Origin: Oscillospiraceae bacterium | Lineage (GTDB): Bacteria; Bacillota; Clostridia; Oscillospirales; Oscillospiraceae | NCBI GenBank assembly: GCA_015067995.1 | Contig: SVLJ01000011.1 | Coordinates: 1-64,000 of the forward strand | Length of the DNA stretch: 64,000 nucleotides | Direction: 5' to 3' | In this document: positions 25,659 to 33,521 of the stretch, one piece after another | Position numbering within the stretch: position 1 is the stretch's first letter | How the letters are laid out: each line of letters opens with the position of its first letter | The notes under the pieces: model-generated | Seen by the model: the letters and a program-made list of their open reading frames with translations, nothing else | Databases searched by the model: none | What the model was told of the DNA's origin: nothing | Program-made: the position numbers and the translations under genes

Positions 25659-26270
25659 TTATTTCAGCCTCTCCCGGATCGTCTGTACACCGCAGGACAC
25701 CAGATATGCCGCAACGACCACAGAGCCGATCAGATCCAGCCAGTAGGAAACCGCGCTCTCCGGAAGGAGCACCACCGACAGCAGTGCCAGCGTCACGCAG
25801 GCATCCACAAGGCTTTTCGCACGATAGAGCCGCGCCTGCACCGCCAGAATGGGATTGGGCTCCACCCGGTTGAGGCGGGCATACTTGCGCCAGAAGATAG
25901 TATTTGCGATCACGCCCAGCACGGCGATCACCAGGCCAGGAATCACATTGCCCTTGTCTTCACTGCCGGAGGTCAGCGCCAGAATCAGCATGATGGAACC
26001 GCCCAAACACATCATGGCTCCCACAAAGATGTTGGAAAACCGCTCCAGCCGCGCATTTCTCACCGCATTGGTTTCGCCGTCCCTGTTGGTCAGGCGGTAT
26101 GTCACAAAGGCCATGACAATGGCCAGCAGCTCCGAGCTTCTGCGGACGAAATCTGCCAGCTGGGTGGAGCTTCTCCCCTCCAGCAGGCCGAGGCCTACCA
26201 CAAGAGGGCCGGGCGCACTCATGATCACCGACCACAGCAGGGTGCGGCCGCCGGATTTTTTGTTGCTCAT
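25659..26270 (-). CDS. Cation diffusion facilitator-like transporter, short
   Basis: A 203-residue membrane protein with five or six hydrophobic segments and no C-terminal cytoplasmic domain. RRSSELLAIVMAFVTYRLTNR and SYWLDLIGSVVVAAYL segments resemble CDF transmembrane helices 2 and 5, where Asp residues bind zinc or another divalent metal. Here helix 2 has Ser-Glu where CDF pumps usually have an Asp, so activity is uncertain. It starts inside the last codons of the lipid-kinase gene (4-base ATGA overlap), so the two are translationally coupled. Confidence 0.7.
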   Translation of the reverse strand: MSNKKSGGRTLLWSVIMSAPGPLVVGLGLLEGRSSTQLADFVRRSSELLAIVMAFVTYRLTNRDGETNAVRNARLERFSNIFVGAMMCLGGSIMLILALTSGSEDKGNVIPGLVIAVLGVIANTIFWRKYARLNRVEPNPILAVQARLYRAKSLVDACVTLALLSVVLLPESAVSYWLDLIGSVVVAAYLVSCGVQTIRERLK

Positions 26271-26980
26271 GCAAAACCTCCAAACAGATGAACCAGCGGC
26301 AGAAGGACCACCATAGCCGACAGAGGGCAAATCACCGTGTCATGACCGTCTCTGGAGCAAAGCTCCGCCAATGCGCTGACAAGGGCTGTCACCATCGGAA
26401 TCACAATATATCCCGCCGATCCGATTCCGCCCCGGAGCAGCAAAACGGTCTCCACGCTGATCAGAGACACAGCAAACATCGCGGCACTGCCTTCCAGACT
26501 TTTATGGCTGTCAGCAATGCCGAACCGGATCTTATGCCTGCCCCACCGTTTTCCTACCAGCGCCGCCGCAGCATCACCGAAGCCCCATGCGTAAACCGAT
26601 GCCAGCACCAGATACCGGTCATGCAGCCAGCCCCAACAAACGGAAATCACCACTGCGAACATGGCAAACACCAGCAGGAGACTCTCCTTCAATTCGCCCT
26701 TTTTTCGTTCGGTGGTCAGTTCGGAATACCCCCGGAATCGCTCAAACCATGCCAGAATGGGGTATACCACCGCGGCGAAAGACACCGCTGCCGCAGCAGC
26801 ACGCCACCATGTATCAAACCCAAACACAAATACCGGCAAAGAACCCAGCAGAATACAGTGCAGGATCTTCCGAAACAGCTCATCCGGTATACGGATCAGG
26901 TATCGGCAAAGGAGCGCCGGTGCCGCCGCGCACACAAAATAGATCAGCAGTGCCCGTGCGCCGTATAAAAATTCCTGCAT
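26267..26980 (-). CDS. CTP-dependent diacylglycerol/dolichol kinase-like membrane protein
   Basis: A 237-residue integral membrane protein with about seven hydrophobic segments. The block YAWGFGDAAAALVGKRWGRHK followed within 15 residues by SHKSLEGSAAMF is the signature of the phosphatidate cytidylyltransferase-like CTP-dependent lipid kinases (Dgk1, Sec59, VTE5). The likely reaction is phosphorylation of a lipid alcohol such as diacylglycerol, polyprenol or phytol; which one is unknown. It is the first gene of a coupled pair with the CDF-like gene. Confidence 0.8.
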   Translation of the reverse strand: MQEFLYGARALLIYFVCAAAPALLCRYLIRIPDELFRKILHCILLGSLPVFVFGFDTWWRAAAAAVSFAAVVYPILAWFERFRGYSELTTERKKGELKESLLLVFAMFAVVISVCWGWLHDRYLVLASVYAWGFGDAAAALVGKRWGRHKIRFGIADSHKSLEGSAAMFAVSLISVETVLLLRGGIGSAGYIVIPMVTALVSALAELCSRDGHDTVICPLSAMVVLLPLVHLFGGFA

Positions 26981-27111
26981 ACCTTCACCTCCCGGAAACA
27001 GTCTAACGTCACTGTATCAGAATCCACGCGCCGTAACAAGCGGAAATCCGCAATTTCTGACAAGTCCGGTCGAAAAAGGCCGACCGCTTTCTCACGGCAG
27101 TCTGCCCCTGT

Positions 27112-27456
27112 TCAGAAAAGCTCCAGCTCAATGCCCACAACACCGTACCGTGCCTGTTCCTCTGCAGTATAATATGCTTCCATATCCTTCGGTGACGCAG
27201 CCGCCGCTTCCTCCGGCAGATATCCGCATTGTTCCAACGGCAGCGCACGGTACAATTCCGCAAAGCTGTCAAACCGATGCAGCTTTACCACCTTCGCGCA
27301 AATCTGCTCCGTTTGATCCCTGCTGCGGGAAAAAACGATGGTATCCCCTTCCCGGATGCACCGCCGCTTTTCATCGTAAAGCCGCAGTTCAATGGTCTTG
27401 TACCCCTCCGAGATCATGCGGAAGGGCTGGTCGTGCAGTTTCATGTGATGGATCAT
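27112..27456 (-). CDS. ASCH-domain protein
   Basis: A 114-residue ASCH-fold (PUA-like) protein. The conserved run is the basic GYKTIELRLYDEKRR near the N terminus, with DTIVFSR next and HRFDSFAELYRALP in the middle. ASCH proteins bind RNA or modified nucleosides and some are amidohydrolases of acetylated cytidine. It is a single gene, divergent from the TetR operon, with no partner to show its role. Confidence 0.85.
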   Translation of the reverse strand: MIHHMKLHDQPFRMISEGYKTIELRLYDEKRRCIREGDTIVFSRSRDQTEQICAKVVKLHRFDSFAELYRALPLEQCGYLPEEAAAASPKDMEAYYTAEEQARYGVVGIELELF

Positions 27457-27554
27457 AAGTTGTTTTCCCCTCTTGTTGTATCAACCGGCGAAAAGGTGTC
27501 TCTTCCCTGCTCCGGCAGGCAGTTCCCTCTGCCGTAAAACTTTCGTTAAATGTA

Positions 27555-27607
27555 TAGACAGGCGAACAGTGTTTGTCTATAATGGCGTCTGTACGAACAG
27601 TGTTCGT
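27555..27607 (+). promoter_or_regulatory. tetR-MATE promoter with two TetR operators
   Basis: Promoter TAGACA (27555-27560), 17-bp spacer, TATAAT (27578-27583). Operator 2 at 27593-27607 is the perfect palindrome ACGAACA-G-TGTTCGT; operator 1 at 27562-27576, GCGAACAGTGTTTGT, differs at two positions and fills the spacer. The copies are 31 bp apart, three helical turns. Binding by the TetR protein would block transcription. Confidence 0.8.
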
Positions 27608-27621
27608 TTCGGAGGTTCTTT

Positions 27622-28200
27622 ATGGCAAACAAAGGAATCACAAAAGAAAGCATCGCAGCTGTAGCGCTCGCTTTGATTGAAGAAAAAGGGCTGGCGGCTT
27701 TTTCTCTGCGCGCTTTGGCCGCATCCATGCAAATACAGGTATCTTCCCTGTATAATCACATATCCGGTCAGAATGAGCTGCTGACAGAAGTCGGATTCCG
27801 GGCGGTACAAATGATGACAGCGCAGGAAGAACTGGCGATTGCGGATAAAAGTACCGACGAAGCCCTGTATGCCCTTGCGGATGCGTACCGTCTCTTTGCA
27901 AAGGAGCATCCCGAACTATATCGCATTATTATGGGCGTACACATTCTCCATCTCTCGGTTCTGGAAACAGAACTAAAGAAAATCGTTGCCCCCATTTTAA
28001 CGGTTCTCGACAGCTATGGAATTTCACCGGAACGTCAGATGCATTACCAGCGGATCCTGCGGAGTATCATGCACGGCTTTTTCGCTCACGAACGTACCGG
28101 CGGCTTTTCTCTTGCCGAGGTGGACAGAGAAACCAGCTATCATCTTGCCATCCAGTGTGTCATCAACGCCTTAAACGCAGAAAAGGAAACATCACAATGA
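27622..28200 (+). CDS. TetR/AcrR-family repressor
   Basis: A 192-residue repressor. The N-terminal helix-turn-helix spans about residues 6-50 (AAVALALIEEKGLAAFSLRALAASMQIQVSSLYNHI, recognition helix with SSLYNH). The C-terminal ligand domain is like TetR_C or WHG types with LHLSVLETELKK and MHGFFAHERTGGFS. GGAGG precedes ATG 27622. Its stop overlaps the MATE gene start in an ATGA, so repressor and pump are co-translated. It likely represses this operon through the two operators just upstream and is released by a toxic substrate of the pump. Confidence 0.92.
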   Translation: MANKGITKESIAAVALALIEEKGLAAFSLRALAASMQIQVSSLYNHISGQNELLTEVGFRAVQMMTAQEELAIADKSTDEALYALADAYRLFAKEHPELYRIIMGVHILHLSVLETELKKIVAPILTVLDSYGISPERQMHYQRILRSIMHGFFAHERTGGFSLAEVDRETSYHLAIQCVINALNAEKETSQ

Positions 28201-29573
28201 AAAACGAAAAAGCAGAACTTTTTGAACGCATGCCTGTTGGCAAAGCGCTGCTCACCATGGCAGTCCCCACCATCATCAGTCAGTTGGTTACGATGATCTA
28301 CAACCTTGCCGACACCTTCTTTATCGGTATGAGCAACGATCCATATAAAGTAGCCGCAGCCAGTGTGGTAGGCGTGCTCTTTTTCATGCTCAACGCCCTT
28401 GCCAATCTGTTCGGCGTCGGCGGCGGCAGCCTGCTCTCACGTCTGCTGGGCAAGAAGCAGGAGCACGACGCCAGGCGTGTGGGTGCTTTCAGTATTTACG
28501 GCTCTCTGGCGGTTGCGGCAGCGTATTCTCTGGTATGCTTCCTGTTCACAGAACCGCTGGCACGGCTTCTGGGTGCATCCGACAACACCATCGGCTATGC
28601 CGCCAGCTATCTTTTCTGGGTAGTGGTCATCGGCGGAATCCCCTCCACAGTAGGTCTCACCATGTCCCATCTGCTCAGAAGCGCGGGATATTCCCGAGAA
28701 TCCGGTCTGGGGCTTGCCATCGGCGGTATCTCCAACATCCTTCTGGATCCTGTCTTCATGTTCGTCCTTCTCCCCGAAGGAAACGAAGTCACCGGTGCAG
28801 CCATTGCCACGCTGCTTTCCAACGTGATCACCCTCACCTATTTCCTCTTCACTTATCATAGGCTGAAAGGAATCTCCGTCCTGACGATCTCCCCCAAATA
28901 TGCACATCTGGAGCGAACGCTCATCAGAGAGGTCTTTTCCATCGGTCTTCCTTCTGCCATCACGGCTCTGCTGGCCAACACCACCAGCATCGTCAAAAAC
29001 AATCTGACTGCCGGTTACGGAGATATCGAGCTGGCAGCCTACGGCATTGTATTGAAGGCAGACATGATCCCCCTGAATATCGGTATGGGACTCTGCCAGG
29101 GCATGATGCCTCTGGTAGCCTACAACTACGCCTGCAAAAACTATCCCCGTATGAAAAGCTTTACCCGCGCAGCACAGCTTGCCGGTATGGCAACCGCCTG
29201 CGTGTTCATTGCGATATTCGAGCTCTTTGCCCCGCAGATTATCTGGCTTTTCATTCGGAACGAGGCAACGATTGCCTACGGCACCAATTTCCTGCGCATC
29301 GCCTGCCTTGCCACACCGTTTATGATCTCGAATTTCCAAAAGATCTACTGCCTGCAGGCCATGGGAAAAGGAAAGGAGTCTCTGATCCTCGGCATCTGCA
29401 GACAGGGACTGTTTGCCATCCCCGTTCTTCTCATCATGAATCATTTCGTTGGTCTGTACGGTGTTGTTTCGGCACAGCTTATTTCGGACGGCTGCACGTT
29501 TATCTTCTCCACACTGCTCTATCGCAGGGTTTATAACAGTTTACAAAAAGAAATGGATGCTGTCAAAGCATAA
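28197..29573 (+). CDS. MATE-family multidrug/toxin efflux transporter
   Basis: A 458-residue membrane protein with twelve hydrophobic segments in two similar halves. The N-terminal block MPVGKALLTMAVPTIISQLVTMIYNLADTFFIG and the later GGISNILLDPVFMF block are typical of MATE pumps, which export drugs or metabolites using sodium or proton gradients. ATG 28197 overlaps the repressor stop. The gene ends at a strong terminator. Substrate is not predictable from sequence. Confidence 0.94.
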   Translation: MKNEKAELFERMPVGKALLTMAVPTIISQLVTMIYNLADTFFIGMSNDPYKVAAASVVGVLFFMLNALANLFGVGGGSLLSRLLGKKQEHDARRVGAFSIYGSLAVAAAYSLVCFLFTEPLARLLGASDNTIGYAASYLFWVVVIGGIPSTVGLTMSHLLRSAGYSRESGLGLAIGGISNILLDPVFMFVLLPEGNEVTGAAIATLLSNVITLTYFLFTYHRLKGISVLTISPKYAHLERTLIREVFSIGLPSAITALLANTTSIVKNNLTAGYGDIELAAYGIVLKADMIPLNIGMGLCQGMMPLVAYNYACKNYPRMKSFTRAAQLAGMATACVFIAIFELFAPQIIWLFIRNEATIAYGTNFLRIACLATPFMISNFQKIYCLQAMGKGKESLILGICRQGLFAIPVLLIMNHFVGLYGVVSAQLISDGCTFIFSTLLYRRVYNSLQKEMDAVKA

Positions 29574-29576
29574 TGC

Positions 29577-29612
29577 AAAAAGTCCAACACCGATTGGTGT
29601 TGGACTTTTTGT
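29577..29612 (+). terminator. Terminator of the tetR-MATE operon
   Basis: 15-bp perfect stem at 29577-29591 and 29596-29610 with a GATT loop, ending in TTTTTG. Confidence 0.9.
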
Positions 29613-29666
29613 GTGTTTGCACTACAAAAAAGATCGGGGGCTGATTAGAGGGTAAATTGCCGGGAA

Positions 29667-29723
29667 ATTCCGATTTCGGGATTTTTAGTCGAAATTCAAG
29701 AATTTATTCCGATTGCGGGATTT
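29667..29723. repeat. 18-bp near-identical direct repeat
   Basis: ATTCCGATTTCGGGATTT at 29667-29684 and ATTCCGATTGCGGGATTT at 29706-29723, one mismatch, 39 bp apart. It lies at the left boundary of the AT-rich island. There is no gene from 29613 to 29997; the stretch holds this repeat, the inverted repeat at 29828 and a terminator. Confidence 0.7.
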
Positions 29724-29827
29724 GGTCGGCGAAAAGGCATAAATGTGGATTTTGCATATGACAACAGCAAAAAAGATACTTAAAATGCAAAGACGGTTAT
29801 GTTTAAGGATTTATAGACCGTTCATAT

Positions 29828-29883
29828 GTTATCCCAATTATCCCACTCGGCTACTAAAGTATAATGGGTATAATTGGGATAAC
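29828..29883. repeat. Large imperfect inverted repeat
   Basis: GTTATCCCAATTATCCCA (29828-29845) and TGGGTATAATTGGGATAAC (29865-29883) are complementary apart from one extra base, with 19 bases between. No T run follows, so it is not a normal terminator. It could be a protein-binding site, a recombination site or the trace of a small element. Confidence 0.7.
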
Positions 29884-29916
29884 AAGATGGAGCTTGGATT
29901 AGAACGGAGAGAAAAG

Positions 29917-29945
29917 GAAATCCTCCACACCTTCGTGTAGAGGAT
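29917..29945 (-). terminator. Terminator of the Septu-like operon
   Basis: On the minus strand a 10-bp stem TCCTCTACAC / GTGTGGAGGA (one G-U pair) with a GAAG loop, then TTTCCTTTTC. It is about 55 bases after the HNH gene stop. Confidence 0.65.
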
Positions 29946-29997
29946 TTTGTGCTTTTAGTGCCCCAAAAGGCAACGCGATACGGGGATATCAAGATAC

Positions 29998-30642
29998 TCA
30001 AAGAAATGTGCTAAGTTGCGGATAATCATCCAAATGTGTGCGGACATAGTTGCGAGTAAATCCAGAAAACTTATATGTCCTACTTAGCATACCTTTTAAG
30101 GTTCGAATAGTTTTCTCTTTAGGATCTTTTTTAAATTGCTTTAGTTGCTTATATAGCAAGTTCATAGTTTCACTTAAAGCATCGATACGTGTTTGACATT
30201 CCAGTTCTCGAATTCCAGTATTGCTTTTTTCAAAACACTCCGTTAACAAAATTGCTGTCATTTTTGCTTCTATACTACCATCAAGAGGAGTTACAGAAAC
30301 ATGGTTGTTTTGAAAAGTGTGAGATAATGCATCTTCAGGATCTTTTGAACAGCAATCAAGAATTTTCCCACTATATTTTTCTTGATTCTTAACGAGGTTG
30401 CAGTGGGGACAGCTCAGAAAAAGGTTGTTCCAATCGTATTTTAACGCAGGATTTCCCTTGTGAGGAGTTAAATGCTCAACATTCACACTTTGCAATTTGT
30501 CAATCTCGCACAAATAACATTTTTCGTGAAAATCTTGTCGCAGCTGACGAATCACATCGAACTCTGTATAGCTACCCGAGCCGTTATCTAGCGCTTTGAC
30601 AAGTGAACCGGGAACAGTGGTTGTTCTCTCTATCTTTACCAC
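29998..30642 (-). CDS. HNH endonuclease, Septu PtuB-like
   Basis: A 214-residue HNH nuclease (from GTG 30642). Zinc pairs are Cys42-x2-Cys45 (CYLCE) and Cys78-x2-Cys81 (CPHCN), with the catalytic histidine His57 in VEHLTPHKGN and Asn73 in WNNLFLSC. This arrangement is that of the TIGR02646-type HNH proteins that partner SMC-like ATPases in Septu and some retron defence systems. GTG 30642 has a GAGGGG site 7 bases upstream; GTG 30657 is an alternative that would overlap the ATPase gene. It directly follows the ATPase gene. Predicted role: cutting DNA on phage infection. Confidence 0.8.
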   Translation of the reverse strand: MVKIERTTTVPGSLVKALDNGSGSYTEFDVIRQLRQDFHEKCYLCEIDKLQSVNVEHLTPHKGNPALKYDWNNLFLSCPHCNLVKNQEKYSGKILDCCSKDPEDALSHTFQNNHVSVTPLDGSIEAKMTAILLTECFEKSNTGIRELECQTRIDALSETMNLLYKQLKQFKKDPKEKTIRTLKGMLSRTYKFSGFTRNYVRTHLDDYPQLSTFL

Positions 30643-30653
30643 ACTTATCCCCC

Positions 30654-31883
30654 TCACTGCTCAAATTCCAGTTTTAGGCGGCTATATTCTGTTGCAAAAT
30701 CTAACGCAAGAAAATCAGGTACTTCGTCAAGATATTGCTCAAGTTCTGCAATCTTTGCATACTCTGCGTCAGTTAGATTGTCTTTCTTGACTAACTGAGC
30801 ATATAAGTTGAATTTGTTTCGTAGTTCTTCTGATAATTTGTCAGATTCAAAATAACCTTCAACAATTCCGTCGTATGGTAAGTTGGTGAGTCCATTTTCC
30901 ACCAATGTATGCTTTTCCAAATCATATACTACCGAATTACTAGCAGAGTTCAAAATAAATGGAGAATGTGTTGTTATGATAAATTGAAGATTGGGGAATA
31001 GATCAGTTAATATTGGAAGAATCTTTCGCTGGAGCTCTACATGAAGATGTGTTTCTATTTCATCAATTAATACTATTCCTTCTAAGTTGTAGTTCTTCTG
31101 TGCCTCCATTCGTATGACCAAATCACCAATGATGTCAAAAATTGCTGCATAGCCCATAGACATAGTATTGAACTCAAAAGGCTCACGATTAGGCAACTGG
31201 ATTGAAAAACGATATTTCTCTATATTGAAATCTAATGTTAAAGAATCGTCATCATAAATATTTCGAAGAATCTTTTCGAAATTGTCAAACCATACCTTTA
31301 TTTGGTTAGCTCGTTCAATATTGCCCTCGGCATTCGCAAATGCTTGAGTCGCTTTAAGATTTACTAAATACTTAGCCAGTTGTTTACTTGGGGTATCATC
31401 AAGCGAGTATGCCTGTTTAAGAGTTATCTTTTCAATATTGTCTGATGTGTCAACATGGATAACTCTTGTGTCGCCAAAAGAGGCCAAGACAAATTGACCG
31501 TTTTGATACTTTTCTTGGAGAAGAGCAAGAGATGTGCACTCTATTGTTGCTCCATCGACCAGCATTTTTAATCTATTGCTCCAATATTCTATTTGCTTTT
31601 GAGCATCCAGTCTTTCGCGCCGGCCTTTTTCCGAATCATCTTGCTTTGCAAAACGATTTTTATGGTATTGCAGTTGGCTTTCACACGTTTCTTGCGTGGG
31701 ATTTCGAGAGTCGGAAATATACTTCAAATAGGAAACGAGCGCATTTAGCACACTCGTTTTTCCACTGCCGTTTTTTCCGGTAATAAGAAGATTTTTTCGT
31801 ACCTCATTCGAAAGAGGAATCGTAATATCATTTAAGTGCCGCACTTTGCGAATATGAATCGAAGTTGCAAATGTAGGTTCCAT
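30654..31883 (-). CDS. AAA/SMC-like ATPase, Septu PtuA-like
   Basis: A 409-residue ATPase of the AAA_21/RecF-like type. Walker A is GKNGSGKTSV (residues 36-45), Walker B is LIDEIETH near 272-279, and the switch histidine is in ITTHSPFILNS near 301. Between them is a charged helical region (KNRFAKQDDSEKGRRERLDAQ) smaller than a true SMC coiled coil. With the HNH nuclease next to it, this matches the two-gene Septu (PtuA-PtuB) layout of phage defence. It has its own promoter and lies in an AT-rich island. Whether it defends, and against which phage, is not shown by sequence. Confidence 0.8.
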   Translation of the reverse strand: MEPTFATSIHIRKVRHLNDITIPLSNEVRKNLLITGKNGSGKTSVLNALVSYLKYISDSRNPTQETCESQLQYHKNRFAKQDDSEKGRRERLDAQKQIEYWSNRLKMLVDGATIECTSLALLQEKYQNGQFVLASFGDTRVIHVDTSDNIEKITLKQAYSLDDTPSKQLAKYLVNLKATQAFANAEGNIERANQIKVWFDNFEKILRNIYDDDSLTLDFNIEKYRFSIQLPNREPFEFNTMSMGYAAIFDIIGDLVIRMEAQKNYNLEGIVLIDEIETHLHVELQRKILPILTDLFPNLQFIITTHSPFILNSASNSVVYDLEKHTLVENGLTNLPYDGIVEGYFESDKLSEELRNKFNLYAQLVKKDNLTDAEYAKIAELEQYLDEVPDFLALDFATEYSRLKLEFEQ

Positions 31884-31904
31884 TTATGACCCCCCTCTTT
31901 AAGC

Positions 31905-31967
31905 TAAGGTGTTAATTATAATATACCCGATTCCTCAAGAACTGTCCAGATAATTAAGGTGCTCATT
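31905..31967 (-). promoter_or_regulatory. Promoter of the Septu-like operon flanked by direct repeats
   Basis: On the minus strand TGGACA (31943-31948), 17-bp spacer, TATATT (31920-31925). It is bracketed by the 13-bp direct repeats TAAGGTGTTAATT (31905-31917) and TAAGGTGCTCATT (31955-31967), possible regulator sites. Confidence 0.55.
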
Positions 31968-32006
31968 CGGGAAATTTTAACTGGTCTTTCTCACTTGTAT
32001 CCCCAT

Positions 32007-32858
32007 TTATGTATTATTACGGCTAATAAGCGCAAACAACTCTTTGGAAATTATAGCTGGATGGTTGTTTTGATATAAGTACCGACTTCTTTCACCAGAA
32101 TTCTTTATTTGTACACCGTCCAACAGATCACTGGCATAGGTTTTCTGCAACAATACATCACCGATATATTTTTCATTATGGAGCAATTTGTTGAGTGTTT
32201 CCCGGCTCCAGCGTTCTTTTCCGGTAGGAGATTTGATCCCACATTCGTATAACCACTCGGAGATTTTTGATAGGCTTTGTCCAGCGGCACGGCGCGTAAA
32301 GATTTCTTTCACAATGGCCGCTTGGGCTTCATTAATTGCAAGTTCACCGTTGCTATCAAGTTCGTACCCATAGCAGACAAAGTTGGCGTATCCGGAGTTC
32401 CCACTTTTGAACCCATAGCGAATGCCTGCTCGAATATTTCGGCTCATACTCTCGCTTTCGGCTTGAGCAAACATAGCGTATGCGGTAAGCATCGTCTCAC
32501 TGTCTTCACTCAGTAGGTGGATATGTTCTTTCTCAAACCAAACGTCTACACCCAAGGCTTTGAGTTCGCGTGCTGTTATCAAAGTGTTCAATGTGTTGCG
32601 TCCGAAGCGACTAATGGATTTCGTCAGTATCAGGTCAATTTTGCCCTGTCTGCATTTCTTCATCATGGCTTGAAGTGCCGTGCGCTCTTCGTCTTTCAGA
32701 CCGCTTCCGCGATCTGAAAAGATGCCGGCAAAATCCCAGCTCTCACAAGCGGTAATTTACTCTTGATAATACTGTATTTGGGAATCCAAGCTGCTTCGTT
32801 GCTCTTCCTTATCCGAACTGACCCGGCAATAGGCAGCTACACGCAATTTGCGTGACAT
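32007..32858 (-). pseudogene. Serine recombinase remnant with internal stop
   Basis: From ATG 32858 the frame reads a normal serine recombinase N terminus (VAAYCRVSSDKEEQRSS, catalytic Ser), is broken by a TAA at 32757-32759 (codon 34), and then continues in the same frame with the recombinase core: FAGIFSDRGSG, KSISRFGRNTL, ESESMSRNIRAG, and the recombinase domain with GKERWSRETLNKLLHNEKYIGDV. It ends early after about 283 codons, without the zinc ribbon and C-terminal coiled region expected of a large serine recombinase of about 500 residues. So it is both interrupted and truncated. The 219-codon downstream part could only start at an internal ATG and lacks the active site. Confidence 0.85.
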
Positions 32859-32893
32859 GTTCGCCTGGCAAGAGCGTCTTCTTGATGGTGCCA

Positions 32894-33094
32894 TCACTTT
32901 TTTGCGCGTCGAGCGATTTCAGACCGTTCGGGGTCGATTACCAGATGGCCATTTGTATCTGTTACATAGCCAAAGCATTTACGATTGGCGACTTTGGACA
33001 TGCCTTGCTGATAGGATTTCTCCAAACCTTCGGAGATGCTGGCGCTACGCTGCTTGGAACGTAATTCTTTATATTCGTCAAAGGAAATGTTCAT
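32894..33094 (-). pseudogene. Fragment of a second serine recombinase
   Basis: A 66-codon frame with a GAGG site and ATG 33094. SKVANRKCFGYVTDTNGHLV followed by DPERSEIARR matches the hinge into the recombinase domain (usually GYxxxxxGxLVIDPEEAEIVR) but then stops. The N-terminal catalytic domain and the rest are missing. It reads as a leftover of a neighbouring recombinase gene rather than a working protein. Confidence 0.6.
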
Positions 33095-33161
33095 TGGTAT
33101 ACCTCGTTTCCGCTGTTAAATTTTGATTTGAGGTGTTGGAATACTAAATTATACCGCAAAA

Positions 33162-33200
33162 CAAAAAGGCTGACAAGCTTCTCTCGAAACTTGTCAACCT
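33162..33200 (-). terminator. Terminator of the tRNA-Thr/tRNA-Tyr unit
   Basis: On the minus strand AGGTTGACAAG pairs with CTTGTCAGCCT with one G-U pair, then TTTTTGTTTTG. It marks the last core sequence before the AT-rich island. Confidence 0.8.
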
Positions 33201-33204
33201 ATCT

Positions 33205-33289
33205 TGGTGGGGGAAGGTGGATTCGAACCACCGAAGTCAGTGACAACAGATTTACAGTCTGCCCCATTTGGCCGCTCTGGAATTCCCCC
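33205..33289 (-). tRNA. tRNA-Tyr (anticodon GTA)
   Basis: 85-base class II tRNA with encoded CCA. Acceptor GGGGGAA / TTCCCCC, anticodon loop CTGTAAA (GTA) and a long variable arm TGTCACTGACTTC, then T arm GGTTCGAATCC. A genomic island lies on its 3' side. Confidence 0.95.
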
Positions 33290-33300
33290 ATATGAAATTG

Positions 33301-33375
33301 TGGAGCTGGTGGACGGATTCGAACCCCCGACCTGCTGATTACAAATCAGCTGCACTACCACTGTGCTACACCAGC
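33301..33375 (-). tRNA. tRNA-Thr (anticodon TGT)
   Basis: 75-base cloverleaf with encoded CCA. Acceptor GCTGGTG / CACCAGC, anticodon stem GCTGA/TCAGC enclosing TTTGTAA (TGT), T arm GGGGGTTCGAATCC. It is 11 bases upstream of tRNA-Tyr and co-transcribed with it. Confidence 0.95.
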
Positions 33376-33521
33376 GTACCGGCAGCGAAGATTATATTAG
33401 CAGATGTCCCTTCGTTTGTCAACACGTTTTTTTCATTTTTTTGTTTTTTTGAAAGCAACTTTTTCCCGTCTCTTTTGGAACTCCCGGTACGGCGCATCTG
33501 CCGCACCGGGAGTCCGAGTCA

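Noticed and set aside
29743..29940. A 65-codon frame in the island's left spacer
   Set aside because: It crosses an inverted repeat and a terminator-like hairpin and has no ribosome site.
33205..33289. Possible duplicated tRNA-Tyr 3' end (attachment site) at the far end of the island
   Set aside because: I searched by eye for the tRNA 3' sequence near 29600-30000 and found no copy, so no att pair is claimed.
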